In this document: in pieces, positions 1 through 11,896 of the stretch
Layout of the letters: each line of letters opens with the position of its first letter
How positions within the stretch are numbered: position 1 is the first letter of the stretch
Origin: Lumbricus rubellus
Lineage: Eukaryota > Annelida > Clitellata > Crassiclitellata > Lumbricidae
Reading direction: 5' to 3'
DNA length: 64,000 nucleotides
Assembly: GCA_945859605.1 (NCBI GenBank)
Contig: OX243824.1
Span: 2,933,797 to 2,997,796, forward strand
Notes under the pieces: generated by a model
What the model was told of the DNA's origin: nothing
What the model saw: the letters and a program-made list of their open reading frames with translations, nothing else
The model's database searches: none
Program-made: the position numbers and the translations under genes

Positions 1-325
1 CGACTGTGCAATCCTTGTGCCCGACGATAAGATGGTCACGCGCGTCATCTTCTACCAGCGAGGGGCTTCAGTTTCGTCAGCGTTTCGTGTTTTCGAGCCC
101 TGTCACCTGTCGCCGCTCTACTCGATTAACGCAACCTGTACCAGAGACTCTGAACTTTCACACCATCTAAAGGCTGTCGACGGGATTCTGTTGGATGATT
201 CTACGTGTCTGCGAGGGATCGCCACTGAAGACTGTTTCCGGCTCACTGTGACTTATTTTGCTATATGATGAAATTTTCTTGTTGTTATGACATTTAACAT
301 CACTTCGGCTAGTTAGCGCAGAGAG
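1..325. other. No gene recognised
   Basis: An 83-codon frame is present, but the translation resembles nothing I know and is not repeated elsewhere. Confidence 0.5.
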
Positions 326-809
326 CGCCTCTGAGTAGATTTCTTGAAGAGGCGCTATATAAATTCTCTAAATAAATAAATAAATAAACTATAACTCTTG
401 AAACGAAAAACAAATCCTTCCACGGATTAGAATTCAATAGCATTAGAAGGTGAATGAACAGACTTAGAAGTTTGGCGAGTGTTGAAACCATGAATTATTA
501 TACAGTGCGCTTATAAATTATCATTAATTATCACACCTTTATATCGTTTGACATCAATTTTATAAATAATTCAGCGGATAAACGCAAAACACTAAGTCTG
601 CTACCACTAGCAACGCAAAATTACCATACGGAATCCATCTCGAGGAATCCACATTAACGTACATCCGATTTCTGGACCATTTTACTAATTTTTTGATTCT
701 TGAAACGAATAAAAAAATATCCAGCCACAGACTGGCATTCAATAACATTAGATGTTTGATGAACATAGTTGTGGCTGAATTAGCAGTTTAACGAGTGTTG
801 AACCCTTAA

Positions 810-871
810 CCCTTTAATGACCAGCTACATATGTTTTCAATGCATTTTAGTACATGCTGGTCGTCAGAGGG
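810..871. mobile_element. 62-bp palindromic TTAA element
   Basis: TTAA at 806-809 and 872-875. Arms CCCTTTAATGACCAGC and GCTGGTCGTCAGAGGG pair imperfectly. Same class as 5241-5303 and 25417-25479. Confidence 0.75.
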
Positions 872-1059
872 TTAAACTAGCAGTTAGAACGAAACGTGAA
901 CCGACTAAAATAATTTGTCGGTTCTCTACTCATAATGAGTTCCGGAAGGCGTAAAGCAATTAATTTATAACTTCTGTTGGTGGCAACGGTCTTTTTGTAG
1001 TAATAAATTCAGCATTTATCCATCAATTACTGAACTCTTTCACTGTTTGCTCTCTATCT

Positions 1060-1360
1060 GTGCTGTCCAGTCTCTGACGTTGCAGCGCGTCGTGTACTTC
1101 GCTCTTCGTCTAAAGGTGAGCTTCTGGTCCCGCAGGCTCGCTTGGCTATTAAGCAGCGCGGTGCTTTCTCGGTCGTGGGGCCTACTGTCTGGAACGACCT
1201 CCCGGTCTCGCTTCGCTCTCTACTTGTGGTCCATCCGGCTGCGTTCTACAAGTCCCTCAAGTCTTTTTTCTTTGTTCGTGGTTGGGCTGGGAGCGCCTCT
1301 GAGTAGTTTCTTGAAGGGGCGCTATATAAATGCTCTGAATGAATGAATGAATGAATGAAC
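1060..1360 (+). mobile_element. L2-like LINE 3' end
   Basis: Encodes RQRGAFSVVGPTVWNDLPVS, then SLRSLLVVHPAAFYKSLKSF to the stop, then the tail gggagcgcctctgagtag, cttgaaggggcgctatataa and a GAAT repeat. Best copy of the LINE 3' tail shared with the SINE. Confidence 0.85.
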
Positions 1361-1752
1361 GGTGCCACAAACCTTAGTGAAAAAGTTAAGGTGACAACAA
1401 TGATCTTTGTTACAACACGATGTCATTAGACTGAAACTACTAGCTTACTAACCACGAGTTGCATTAGCGTCCATTCACATACTGCAGTAACTTAACAACT
1501 TAGATTAATGTTGTACAAAGGTTTTCGACATTATCCTGATCTGTGCAAGCCGTCTTTGTTAAATATGTTCATTATACGTTTTTCAGGAGCAAGAAGCATG
1601 ACATTGTAGGTTTTGTCGAGAAAGAATTTATATAAATAGCAGTTACGAGATGATTTGAAGGTGTTTTATCCAGAATCAAAATCTGTATTAAATTTCAATA
1701 TCTTGCGACACCTCGTGACCGATTTTAACGTTTTTAGCAAGTGCAAATAAGT

Positions 1753-2185
1753 AGAGTAGTCCCAAAATCACGAATTCACGGAATTCACGGAAACCGTGAA
1801 TTTCGCCGTATGACGTGATTCCCGTGAATTTTTCCTTTTCCCGTGATTTTCCGTGATTTTTCACATTTCAGCACTTTTTTTTATAAAAACAAGTCAAAAA
1901 TGGCGCCGACGACCAAAAAGAGCGCGGAACCATCAAATTAATTTAAGAATTTCTGTGCGGAACCATTAAATTAATTTTAAAATTTCTCTTTTGGGGAGTG
2001 AATTACGTCGCTAACAAGTGAAGACTCATTCATAAATACTCGTTTGTGCTAAATTTCAAAATTAAATTCCACGTAATGCAGAAATTGTGACTGCCAAAAA
2101 TTTCACGATGCCGTGAATTTTTGGATTTTTGCAAAAGTACGCCGTGATTTTTTCACTTTTTGACCGTGATTTTGGGACTACCCTA
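1753..2185. mobile_element. 433-bp inverted-repeat element with 9-bp target duplication
   Basis: Ends TAGTCCCAAAATCACG and CGTGATTTTGGGACTA, flanked by CAAATAAGT at 1744-1752 and 2186-2194. A 9-bp duplication suggests a MULE-like (MuDR) non-autonomous element. The interior is full of short cgtgaatt/aattcacg palindromes. Confidence 0.75.
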
Positions 2186-2224
2186 CAAATAAGTTATAGA
2201 TTTTTATTCTTCAGTTTATGTTCA

Positions 2225-2415
2225 GAAATTTAGTCATTTAAGTTTAGAAATAGTGTTTTTGCAATAGACCTTCTGGAGATTAGCAGTAGCAGTAGCAGTG
2301 GTAGTAGTTGCAGTTTGACGTCACTGTGTGGTAACAAAGACCGTTAGCGACTCCCTCCTCCTCCTTTATCCAGGTTTGGAACTGGCACTGGCAAAGTGCA
2401 GCCAGTGGCGGAGTT
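2225..2415 (+). repeat. Second short module (GACTGGCACT hairpin), plus orientation
   Basis: gtttgacgtcactgtgtggt, aacaaagaccgttagcgac, cctcctttatccaggtttgg, then ctggcactggcaaagtgcag with arms GCACT/AGTGC. Also at 32195-32330, 58640-58745 (decayed) and, reversed, at 14060-14165 and 22735-22830. Confidence 0.72.
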
Positions 2416-2563
2416 TCAGTGATAGCAATGTTTCTTTTAGGGAACATGACGGGCTATAATTATGGTGAATAACGACTTCTTGGGTACTCCAGCAACAAGC
2501 GAGCAATGATAAAAAGACGGACAATTATATATAGCAAAATAAACTGCTTTTATGAAGGTGTGT

Positions 2564-3100
2564 CTTCTTCTGGTTCTCTGCCCCTAGGCAGGTTCGGCTG
2601 TCCAATGTCGCCACTCTTCCCTCCGCTGGGCCTTCTCCTTTAGTCTTTGGTAACCGATCCTCTTCATCAGCGTGTCCAGCAACATCTGTCGTGGTCTTCC
2701 TCTTGTTCGTTTCCCCTCCATTTTTCTTTCTATCACCGTTTTCACCAGACTGTCTCCTCTTAGCGTATGCCCTATCCATTTCTTATGTCTTTCTCTGATT
2801 GTTTTGATCATTGTTCTTTCCTCTCCTACCCTTTCCAGCACTTCCTCGTTTGTTCTGTGTTCCGTCCAGCTGATCTTCTCCATTCTTCTCCACGTCCACA
2901 TTTCAAACGCTTCGATTTTCTTTATGTCTTCTTTTCTCATGGTCCAGGTTTCGGAACCATACAACACCACACTCCACACCAGTGTTTTTATCATCCGTTT
3001 CTTGGGGTTTCTGTTTAGCTTTCCTCGTAGTAGTTCTCCTCATTTCGTAAATGCCTCTTTTCCCATTGCAATCCTCCTTCTGATTTCCTTATGTGTGAAG
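2564..3100 (-). mobile_element. RTE-like LINE 3' fragment with target-site duplication
   Basis: The minus strand carries HKEIRRRIAMGKEAFTK, a stop, then KLNRNPKKRMIKTLVWSVVL, YGSETWTMRKEDIKKIEAFE and GRPRQMLLDTLMKR, the C-terminal region of endonuclease-reverse transcriptase LINEs. The 3' end is intact in frame; the 5' end is truncated. Flanks gaaggtgtgt at ~2551 and ~3095 look like a target duplication created by insertion into one of the AAAGGTGT-type motifs. Confidence 0.85.
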
Positions 3101-3589
3101 GTGTGTAAATGGATGCAAATGAAATTCTAATTTTATTGTTTGATTAGTTATTTCCAGGGTTAACTTCGCATGTTGGATCAAGGATAACATCTGACATTTC
3201 TCAATCATATATTGGTGTGGTTTGGTACTGAGTTTAACGAAAGCTTATGACAAAAGAGACAATAGAAAGTGTTTTTTTACATAGTTATTGTAAATCACAA
3301 ATGCAATATAGAACGCTGTGAAGTTTTTCCGTAGAATTACACCATTATTTTGTCGTTGCTTAGTGTACATACATGTACATGCGTGCATACCCACATGATA
3401 CACCCGCACAATGTACACACTAAAATCCAGACACAGTATGGATCGCTCGATCATCCATGTAGTACCCATCGGCCAATTTAAGGCTGGATAGGAAAACAAA
3501 AGCAGACTGACACAAAAATTTTAATGTTGCGTAACCAGACAAAACGAGTTTGGGCGACGAAGAACTTACGAGGAATCTAGGCGAACCGT

Positions 3590-4200
3590 ATTCTGATCAA
3601 ATGAATGAAGATGAACTGATACTGTTGGTTGCGAAAAATTAATGTGCTGGATAAGAAGTATGCTGGTTAGATCCATATGAGACAGAATACGTGACGAGGT
3701 GACCAGTGTTGCAAGCTGCGACAAAGAGCGACAAAAGCAAAGATGAAGGAAGAAAGACTCACTTGGTTTGGGAATGTTACATGATGGCAGGTAGTCAAAT
3801 AGAATGTCTCTGTTCTGTAATTATCTGTATGGTCAGGTGAAGGAATATAATTATTATTGGTTGGGGAATGTTACGTGATGGCAGGTGACTACTGCTGCTC
3901 TATAATAATAGTCATGTGGAGGGAATAAATTATAACATTAGAAGTAGCAGAAGACATCACAAATACATAGGCGACGGATAATAAGGACACAGCGCATGGG
4001 CACAAGAGAGACCGTGAATAAAACCAGACTCCGAATAATTATTTGGAGCCATCTTGCAAAATACTACAATCATCATTGGCACACGTTGGAAAGAGGAGAG
4101 AAGGAAGTGAGCCTTGTTTTTCGAACAAATTATAATTGTAAAAATTAAAAGAGAGCGCAATTATAGCATTAAAGCCAATCAATTTGAAGGTGTCTAATAA
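3590..4200 (+). repeat. Dispersed repeat unit A (copy 1), ending in GAAGGTGTCTAA
   Basis: Shares ordered blocks with 25930-26450: gataagaagtatgctggtta, gagcgacaaaagcaaa, actcacttggtttgggaatg, gtgaataaaaccag. Both end in caatttgaaggtgt-like sequence. No convincing ORF. Confidence 0.75.
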
Positions 4201-4581
4201 TACTCGTGGAGCAACAAAGCTCTCGCGGAGCAACATATAATTTTATGGTGAACAAAAGATGTCGTAAAAGTAGGAAACCATGCAAATAAAATATAGTCAG
4301 CCTTCAGACTTTCAAGCTAGAGAAGTCAGGAAAGAGTCTTTTTGACTCTATTGTCTCAGAAAAGTCCAGAGACTACAACATGCCTGCATTATGTCATCTT
4401 AAGACGCAGTATGTCATCCTAATAATTATAGAGTGAATGCTAAATTAAACACCTTTAAATAATTGCTAAATTTTAAAATAAATTTGTTGAACTATCAAAA
4501 TATGTCAATTTCTTCACTACGTCCGTAGACGCCATCTAAAAGAAAATCCTAGTCGCAACACTTCAGGAGAAATTTTAGAGA

Positions 4582-4888
4582 GCGTTGCCACTCTGAAAAA
4601 AATAAAATAAACAAGTTGGAGCGTCGAGAAACCCAAGAAAACCCACTGATGACCCTTTTTTATTCATCCAGCCGAAATCTTTCCGAAATGTCCGCAACTT
4701 CAAGAATTTTTAGCAAAAAAATTCAAGTTCTTCCCGAAAAAAACCCAGTTCCCAAGTTCAGATCGAAAAAACCCTAGACTTTTTGGATCGGAAAAAACCA
4801 GAAAAAACCCAGGTTCTTCCAAAAAATCATTTCCCAAGTTCGGATAAAAACAAGATCTTGGGAAAAAATCCAAGAAGTGGCAACGATG
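4582..4888. mobile_element. Possible ~305-bp inverted-repeat element
   Basis: CGTTGCCACT at the left and AGTGGCAACG at the right are complementary. Between them lie degenerate aaaaaccc and caagttc repeats. No clear target duplication. Confidence 0.5.
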
Positions 4889-5240
4889 CCCTTCGAGGAC
4901 CGATCTGACGACAACAAAACGCGATCAAAGAGAATGGTTTTCAAGCGCTTGTGGAAAAGCGGAAAGAAGAAGTTCACAACAAAAGATTTCTAGTTATTCT
5001 ATTATAATTAGAAATAATAAAGACCCGCGACAGCGAAACTGTTCTGAATCTTTCACTGTGTTTCATTACGAACTTCAACGTCATTTTTAGGCAATTATAA
5101 TTATTAATAGACGCTAATTGCAGTATAATTATAAAACGTAATCGTTGCGAGAAACTTATCGCATCTGGAGTCACCATTAAAAGGTGTCCAAACTGAGTAT
5201 TCCGATAACATGTACATGTATAACTTTATTCATTGCTTAA

Positions 5241-5303
5241 CCCTTTAATGCCGAGATGGTAGTAAATGGTATGGGAAATCCTATACCCTCCGGCATTAAA
5301 GGG
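5241..5303. mobile_element. 63-bp palindromic TTAA element
   Basis: TTAA at 5237-5240 and 5304-5307. Arms CCCTTTAATGCCG and CGGCATTAAAGGG are perfect complements; centre ggtatgggaaatcctatacc. Confidence 0.82.
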
Positions 5304-5472
5304 TTAACGTCATTTCAAGCAATATATCTGATAGTAGTATACGATGCAGAGGTGTTATTACGCGCGTTATTTTTACATACGAACATTGAAAAAACTTAAC
5401 CAAAAAGAGACGGAATCTTGATGAATTTGAATTACATCGTTTAACGAAAGGTTACGAGTCTATGAGTCATTA

Positions 5473-5655
5473 ACCCTCGGGCTACCAAGGGGGGGGTGGT
5501 ATCCACCCCCCCCCCCCTAGGTTTTTCCCAAATAAAACTTTTTGTGATGATATACCATACCATTCAAAAGTTACACCCGATATACCCGAGGCACCAGGGG
5601 GGGGGGTGGATACCACCCCCCCCTTAGATTATCGGCTGTATCGTATCCGTCCTTT
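5473..5655 (+). mobile_element. piggyBac-type 0.95-kb family, internally deleted left part
   Basis: Starts after TTAA (5470-5473) with CCCTCGGGCTACCA. It has both G-rich hairpins of the left half but lacks the sequence between them, and stops at cctttga, where the 1,115-bp duplicated segment begins. Confidence 0.85.
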
Positions 5656-5739
5656 GATGAGGAAAGACAACCTGTGATTGGATGTTCTTTGTCCGATGTA
5701 CAGAACTACAGAACCGCAGAGCAGTTTATAGAAAGTTTA

Positions 5740-5976
5740 TCTCTTTTGTTTGTTTGTTTGTTTGTTTGTATGTGCACTTGTTATAGCGCCCCTTCAAGCT
5801 CTCACTACTCAGAGGCGCTCCCGATGCAGAGCGGACACTGCATCGGAGTTTCACGCCGAAGCGCTGAGCAATTGTGAATGAAGGACTTGCATGAGGTCCT
5901 ACCGCGGCGAGGTGGATTCGAACCTTGAACCTTCCGGCTTCAAGGCAACGACGCCACCACTACACCACCGCGCCCC
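5740..5976 (-). mobile_element. tRNA-derived SINE with L2-like tail (copy a)
   Basis: On the minus strand it starts ggggcgcggtggtgtagtgg (A box) and has ggttcgaatcc (B box), then a body with cgcttcggcgtgaaactccg, then the tail ggagcgcctctgagtag plus cttgaaggggcgc, and ends in (CAAA)n. The boxes show tRNA origin. Confidence 0.88.
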
Positions 5977-6224
5977 AATTGTGCAGTAATGACATTCGAA
6001 TAATGAAGCCCATGCAAGTGGATAGATGACGATTTTAACGACAGCTTAATGGCAAAATGAGACGTAATAGTTCGCTGTAAAATGCAGAAGCTTTATCAAT
6101 AAACATGACATAATTAAATTGCTTAAATTGTTTGTTATCTACGATGTCAGTGCTAGTCCAAAACCAGGAGAAGGTAACAGAACGACGCTAGTCATCAATG
6201 GTGTCGAGTATCATATCAAATGGA

Positions 6225-6368
6225 TGGATCCAGATTTGACGAGGGCCTACGACAACAGAGGCCGTTACCCTCGAAAAAATTGTTTGGCATAATGCAACTC
6301 TTTTATATCAAACTGCGGATGGTCATACTTTTGTAACTTCTCATTAAATGTTTTAAAAGGTGTCTAGA
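6225..6368 (+). repeat. Hairpin-motif repeat unit inside duplicated segment copy 1
   Basis: tggatggatccagatttgac, arms CGAGGG (6240-6245) and CCCTCG (6268-6273), attgtttggcataatgcaac, then ttttaaaaggtgtctag at ~6356. Repeated at 11351-11494. Confidence 0.8.
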
Positions 6369-6885
6369 TATAAGTCAGAAAGTGGTTGGGTTGGTGGCTC
6401 ATCGACTCACTCTTTGAAGACATTAGCAAAACGTTTTCACAATTTCAGTTTATTTAATCGCTGTTGTTAGCTCCATTTTCTAATGTGAACCTGATAGCAT
6501 GGTGGTGAATTGTAATTTGCGTGCGGTGCGTCAGAATAACTTTCATAGTGCCATAAATATTCAATAAAAGGTGTGGAGCTGAATGTAATTCGAAAACACT
6601 AAGGTTTCAACAGTCATTTCTATACAATTCACATTAATAGCTTCGCCAGGTGATAAGAAGTTAAAATTACTTTGTAAAACTTTACACCAAGATTTGGTCT
6701 CGAAATTAGTTATTGTAATTTTTCTTCGGTTAGTACGGTAGCGTTTACTGTAACAACCTTGAAAAGCGATGCCCTCCTTCATTTAAGAGATTTTGGACGG
6801 GCACTGCCACAATAGAAAAAAACAGCGGCGGATAACTCTTCATAAATTTAATGTGCTTTATAATGTATGTAAATTCGACATTTAA

Positions 6886-7833
6886 CCCTCAGGCTACCAA
6901 GCTTTTTTGTAACACTGACTACCAAGGGGGGGGGGGGTTACCACCCCTCTGATTTTGGGTTTGGTTTGAGATATCATAATTTGTAATACACCTATGGATT
7001 CAGCATTCATTTCTGCACAAAATGGTATATTTAGGTTTAAAATATATGAAAGCACCCCGAAGTTATGAATTTTTTACCGTAGGCACCCGTCGATTCTACA
7101 AAATGTATACTTTCGCATAAGCAAAATATTAGATTCTGTGTGTTTTTAACATAATTTATTTAATTAAATATAGTTTACATATAATAAAGTCCAATATTCA
7201 ACTATAAAAACTAGTAATAAGTTAGTTTTAGTTACAATAAAAAGAGAAAAAACATGTAAAACATGCTGAAAAACGTTTACGCAGACTTATCGGTTTGCGT
7301 TGTAAAAAAAACGCAAAGTTTTCACACATTTAAATTTATTTTGAGCACTTTCGGTCATCAAATGTCAAATTAATTGGTATCACAAATTAGCCCTAACTGC
7401 CCTCTATAGAATGACATAATTTATTTCTCTTAAAAAATAAATTATGAGAAATTTTTAATCGGAAAAACATAAATATTTTATGAAAATAAAACACCTTTTT
7501 TATATTTTAATTTATTTTGAGCACTTCCGGTTGTCCAAAGACAACTCCGTGACCACCACAGAATGGTGTAATTGGTGTCTCTTCATGTAAAAGGACGGAT
7601 AAGATACAGCCGATAATCTAAGGGGGGTGGTATCTACCCCCTTTGGTGCCTTGGGTATATTGGGTATAACTTTTGAATGGTATGGTATATCATCACACAT
7701 TTTAGCTCAAAATGTGTGCAAATGAAACCTCTACAGCTACCTAAAACGTCAAAATTTTATTCCAAACGAAAAAAGTTTTATTTGGAAAAACCTAGGGGGG
7801 GGGGTGGATACCACCCCCCTGGTAGCCCGAGGG
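6886..7833 (-). mobile_element. piggyBac-type 0.95-kb element, intact
   Basis: TTAA at 6882-6885 and 7834-7837. Inverted-repeat ends CCCTCAGGCTACCA and TGGTAGCCCGAGGG. Reverse orientation; G-rich hairpins near both ends; no ORF. Confidence 0.9.
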
Positions 7834-7837
7834 TTAA

Positions 7838-8930
7838 GTTCGCGATATAAGGCATATGTGGACAGTAAGACGTGTAGACAGTGGAAGCCCATTCAGTGCA
7901 TTGGGGCCAAAAGTAAAGGAAGACCAGTGCTGTCTAAGGTTTAGTTACAATAAAAAGAGAAAAAACAGCGAAGTACTTGCACTACGCTGAAAATATTATG
8001 AAGATTCGACTTTCAGGCCTGAAAATATTATGGCTAAGATATGCTTATAAAATTTACGACGCGGTACATACTGAATTTTGAATAAACGCGACTGGGTCAC
8101 CACAAAAATGTGATCTCACCAGACGTTCATGAGTCAGAATGAATTCATGGAATATTCCGCATTGGTTGGTTAATAATGTCCACTGTTAGGCGACGTCTTA
8201 CAGCTACCAGAGTCGCAACTATTATTATAGTCTTACATGTAGATGTATAAGCCAATCAATTTGTTAGAAAAAAGAAAATTTTTATGCTAAAAGGAAATTG
8301 ACTGCCAGTGTTGACAGACATTTTTGGGAAATTTAATCAAAGCAGTCTGATTTTTTACTGGAGAGAACTTAAGAGAAGTTTACCTATGTTTAATTTTATG
8401 TGTTCGTAGTTTAACGACAGCGTCTGTCAGTAAACGCCGTTGGGAACGAAAGTAAGTGTTATTGTGATATTGTATCTGATTTACAAAATACACATAGAGC
8501 CGAGTCATCCAGTTGAAATGTGGTGAAACGGAGAATAATGTTAGGCCTACTCAAACCGCTTACTTCATCTCATTTGTATCTTTCTAGGTTTCAACATCAT
8601 CTTATAAGACTAAAAACTCGAACAAAACAGGTTAACTTAGAGAAACGTGAGGTCTGCTGGATATTTATTACATGGGAAGCTGATGTTAAAGGGTGTCTAA
8701 AAGACAGTCTTTAAGTATCATGAATATTCATTGTATGACGGCAGTCAAAGCTGAAGCTGACAACGTCCTATGATGCACATATTATTTTATTACGCGCCGT
8801 TAGTTAGAAAAATCAATGGTAAAAAACAGCTCAAACAAAACAAGATGTTGTTGAAGCTTGTCCACCATGCCTTCTCATAGAAATTACATTGAACCTTCAC
8901 ACTAGAACAGTCAATTCGTGACAATGCGCT
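7838..8930. other. AT-rich non-coding stretch
   Basis: Only short frames. A motif ttaaagggtgtctaaaag lies at ~8691. Nothing else seen. Confidence 0.55.
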
Positions 8931-9251
8931 GCATGTAGTTTGGATTTTTCGTATTAGTTTTGATTAGTACTCTAATGTAATCGATAAACACTAACAGGAA
9001 ATTGAAATGAGTCTATTATAGCAAATTACGATACTAATTTAAAGCCGACAACATCAAGAAATTTAAAAAAAAATTGAAATTATTCTTTTATAGCCAATAA
9101 TATTATTATTTATGATCTTAATTTAAAGGTGTTTTTGCATGTAGTTTCGATTATTAGTATTAGTTTTGATTAGTACTCTAATGTAGTCGATAAACACTAA
9201 CGAAAAATTGAAATGAGTCTATTATAGCAAATTATGATACTAATTTAAAGG
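8931..9251 (+). repeat. Tandem duplication, ~206-bp period
   Basis: gcatgtagtttggattttt at 8931 and gcatgtagtttcgattatt at 9137 begin near-identical ~115-bp segments. The second ends aatttaaaggtgttc; the first ends aatttaaagccgac, so the motif is lost in one copy. Confidence 0.82.
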
Positions 9252-9576
9252 TGTTCAACGGGTGACTTGCAATGAATTCAATTTGAACGTTTTAACGACA
9301 TCTGGTGTCGCTGGTTAACACTTGCATAACCCATAATATGCTCTGAATAGCGCCTACATTGCTAACATGTTACGCAAAGCAGTATTACATAGGAATAGGA
9401 CATTTGAAGTTTTTGAACTAATATAAAACTAATAACAGACGATATCAGTCAAATGTTGCTTGTGAAATAATGAATGAGTGCGTTATTTTGTTTACTGCAG
9501 ACAACCAAACAACGGTATTTAAAAGCATGTACCAGTTAGCTCCAGCTAGCTAACGACTACTGCGACAAGAGAGCAT

Positions 9577-9790
9577 GGGCGGAGACTTGGGCGGAGACTT
9601 GCGGGGTACGAACGAAGGACGCGAGATTTTGGGCGGACGAATGGCTGAAACGCCGAGGAAATTTTCCACTTTTCCCGACCAAAATTTCTGATCACCTTTT
9701 TTGTCGTTTGCTCGAAAATACCCATTTTCCCGCCAGAAAAGTTGATGACCTTTTTTTAGTCTTTTCATGAAGTGTCCATGTCCTGACACT
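9577..9790 (-). repeat. Copy of a GGGCGGAG-ended repeat family
   Basis: The reverse complement shares aaaggtcatcagc-like and ggaaaagt stretches with 15590-15790. The gggcggag end is shared with 39056-39221. Confidence 0.55.
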
Positions 9791-10019
9791 CAACAAATGG
9801 GGGGGGGGGACAAATGCATGGGCCATCCGCCACCTCACTCATCGAGGGGACCGTCTCCTGCACTACCATGCAAGAGAGAGGAAAGCTATAAACTAATGCA
9901 AACATTGATTCGCCTTTTCTGATTATTATAATATTCATGTATGCAATCATTACTTAAATATGATTTGACTTAGAGCGCAAAATTTAAGCACAAAAAACTG
10001 GCACACATCGTCTAAATAA

Positions 10020-10500
10020 CAATAGTTTCTAAAGAGCGGACACTAACCTCATTCATTGTATTATTTTTGTTTTCATTGATTTGGATGCTATGGCTGGGCC
10101 TAAGTCTTGTTCCACTGGCGGTTCAAAGGTCACGAACTAGCGACTCATGACCTTTGACTCGGATGACCTTCAATAACTTCTCGATGAAAGGACCCTCGAC
10201 TTTCTATGCAGAATTATAAGGGTATACACTCAGACCCCTAATGCAGAATCATCACGATGACCGATGTTCTGAGAGCCAGCCCATTATGATAGTCTTCCAC
10301 GTTTTATGTCTTGTTCAGCCGAAGTCTATAATAACATTGTCTCTTTCTTTTAATAATAATATATCACTTTACATGTAACTTTATTTCTAGTCTTATTCCA
10401 TATCTGCGAGAAAGTATCGCAACTTTAGTCAATACGCCACCGTTTCTTCACTATAATTATCAGCCTGTTAAAGCGTTTTAAGGGTGTTTAATAAGACATT
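10020..10500 (+). repeat. Dispersed repeat unit B
   Basis: Shares ctaaagagcggacactaacc, tgacctttgactcggatga and gaccgatgttctgagagcc with 29240-29650 and 34560-34960. It ends in agggtgtttaataagacatt, closely like 29639 (aaaggtgtttaactggacatt). Confidence 0.75.
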
Positions 10501-10781
10501 CAAACTGATCGTTCTCGCCATCCTGAAAGGATAGAATATTAATCTGTCGGATTAATGGGTAGATCCAGTAGTTAATCACCATCATAAATTATGGGACGAA
10601 AGTTCTTCACGTCTATTTTTCTAACCTAGGACAATACAGTTCTCAATTGTATTGTATTGCATTTTTGGTATATTATGACCATTTTATGAGGCGCTTGTTT
10701 TTTAGCAAAGGTCTATCGGATGCGCTCCCAGGGCGATCGATGGCCAGAGAAAAGACTTTATTAATTTTGAGGTGAGAGAAA

Positions 10782-11896
10782 GATGAGGAAAGACAACCTG
10801 TGATTGGATGTTCTTTGTCCGATGTACAGAACTACAGAACCGCAGAGCAGTTTATAGAAAGTTTATCTCTTTTGTTTGTTTGTTTGTTTGTTTGTATGTG
10901 CACTTGTTATAGCGCCCCTTCAAGCTCTCACTACTCAGAGGCGCTCCCGATGCAGAGCGGACACTGCATCGGAGTTTCACGCCGAAGCGCTGAGCAATTG
11001 TGAATGAAGGACTTGCATGAGGTCCTACCGCGGCGAGGTGGATTCGAACCTTGAACCTTCCGGCTTCAAGGCAACGACGCCACCACTACACCACCGCGCC
11101 CCAATTGTGCAGTAATGACATTCGAATAATGAAGCCCATGCAAGTGGATAGATGACGATTTTAACGACAGCTTAATGGCAAAATGAGACGTAATAGTTCG
11201 CTGTAAAATGCAGAAGCTTTATCAATAAACATGACATAATTAAATTGCTTAAATTGTTTGTTATCTACGATGTCAGTGCTAGTCCAAAACCAGGAGAAGG
11301 TAACAGAACGACGCTAGTCATCAATGGTGTCGAGTATCATATCAAATGGATGGATCCAGATTTGACGAGGGCCTACGACAACAGAGGCCGTTACCCTCGA
11401 AAAAATTGTTTGGCATAATGCAACTCTTTTATATCAAACTGCGGATGGTCATACTTTTGTAACTTCTCATTAAATGTTTTAAAAGGTGTCTAGATATAAG
11501 TCAGAAAGTGGTTGGGTTGGTGGCTCATCGACTCACTCTTTGAAGACATTAGCAAAACGTTTTCACAATTTCAGTTTATTTAATCGCTGTTGTTAGCTCC
11601 ATTTTCTAATGTGAACCTGATAGCATGGTGGTGAATTGTAATTTGCGTGCGGTGCGTCAGAATAACTTTCATAGTGCCATAAATATTCAATAAAAGGTGT
11701 GGAGCTGAATGTAATTCGAAAACACTAAGGTTTCAACAGTCATTTCTATACAATTCACATTAATAGCTTCGCCAGGTGATAAGAAGTTAAAATTACTTTG
11801 TAAAACTTTACACCAAGATTTGGTCTCGAAATTAGTTATTGTAATTTTTCTTCGGTTAGTACGGTAGCGTTTACTGTAACAACCTTGAAAAGCGAT
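10782..11896 (+). repeat. 1,115-bp duplicated segment, copy 2
   Basis: Same sequence as 5656-6770. Here the left flank matches the paralogous repeat at 35810-35900, so the left side is original and the right side is the junction with a piggyBac-type element. Confidence 0.9.
10866..11102 (-). mobile_element. tRNA-derived SINE with L2-like tail (copy b)
   Basis: Apparently identical to copy a because it lies within the 1,115-bp duplication; same A box, B box, body, LINE-like tail and (CAAA)n. Confidence 0.88.

Larger units (their letters stand above)
5656..6770 (+). repeat. 1,115-bp duplicated segment, copy 1
   Basis: Matches 10782-11896 base for base as far as I can read, with constant offset 5126. 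Contains SINE copy a, a hairpin module (6240-6273) and AAAGGTGT-type motifs near 6356 and 6566. The right flank (gccctccttcatttaagag) continues as in the paralogous repeat at 32520-32830, so the right side is original and the left is a junction. Confidence 0.9.

Noticed and set aside
17..268. 83-codon frame at the left edge
   Set aside because: No similarity recognised and length expected by chance.
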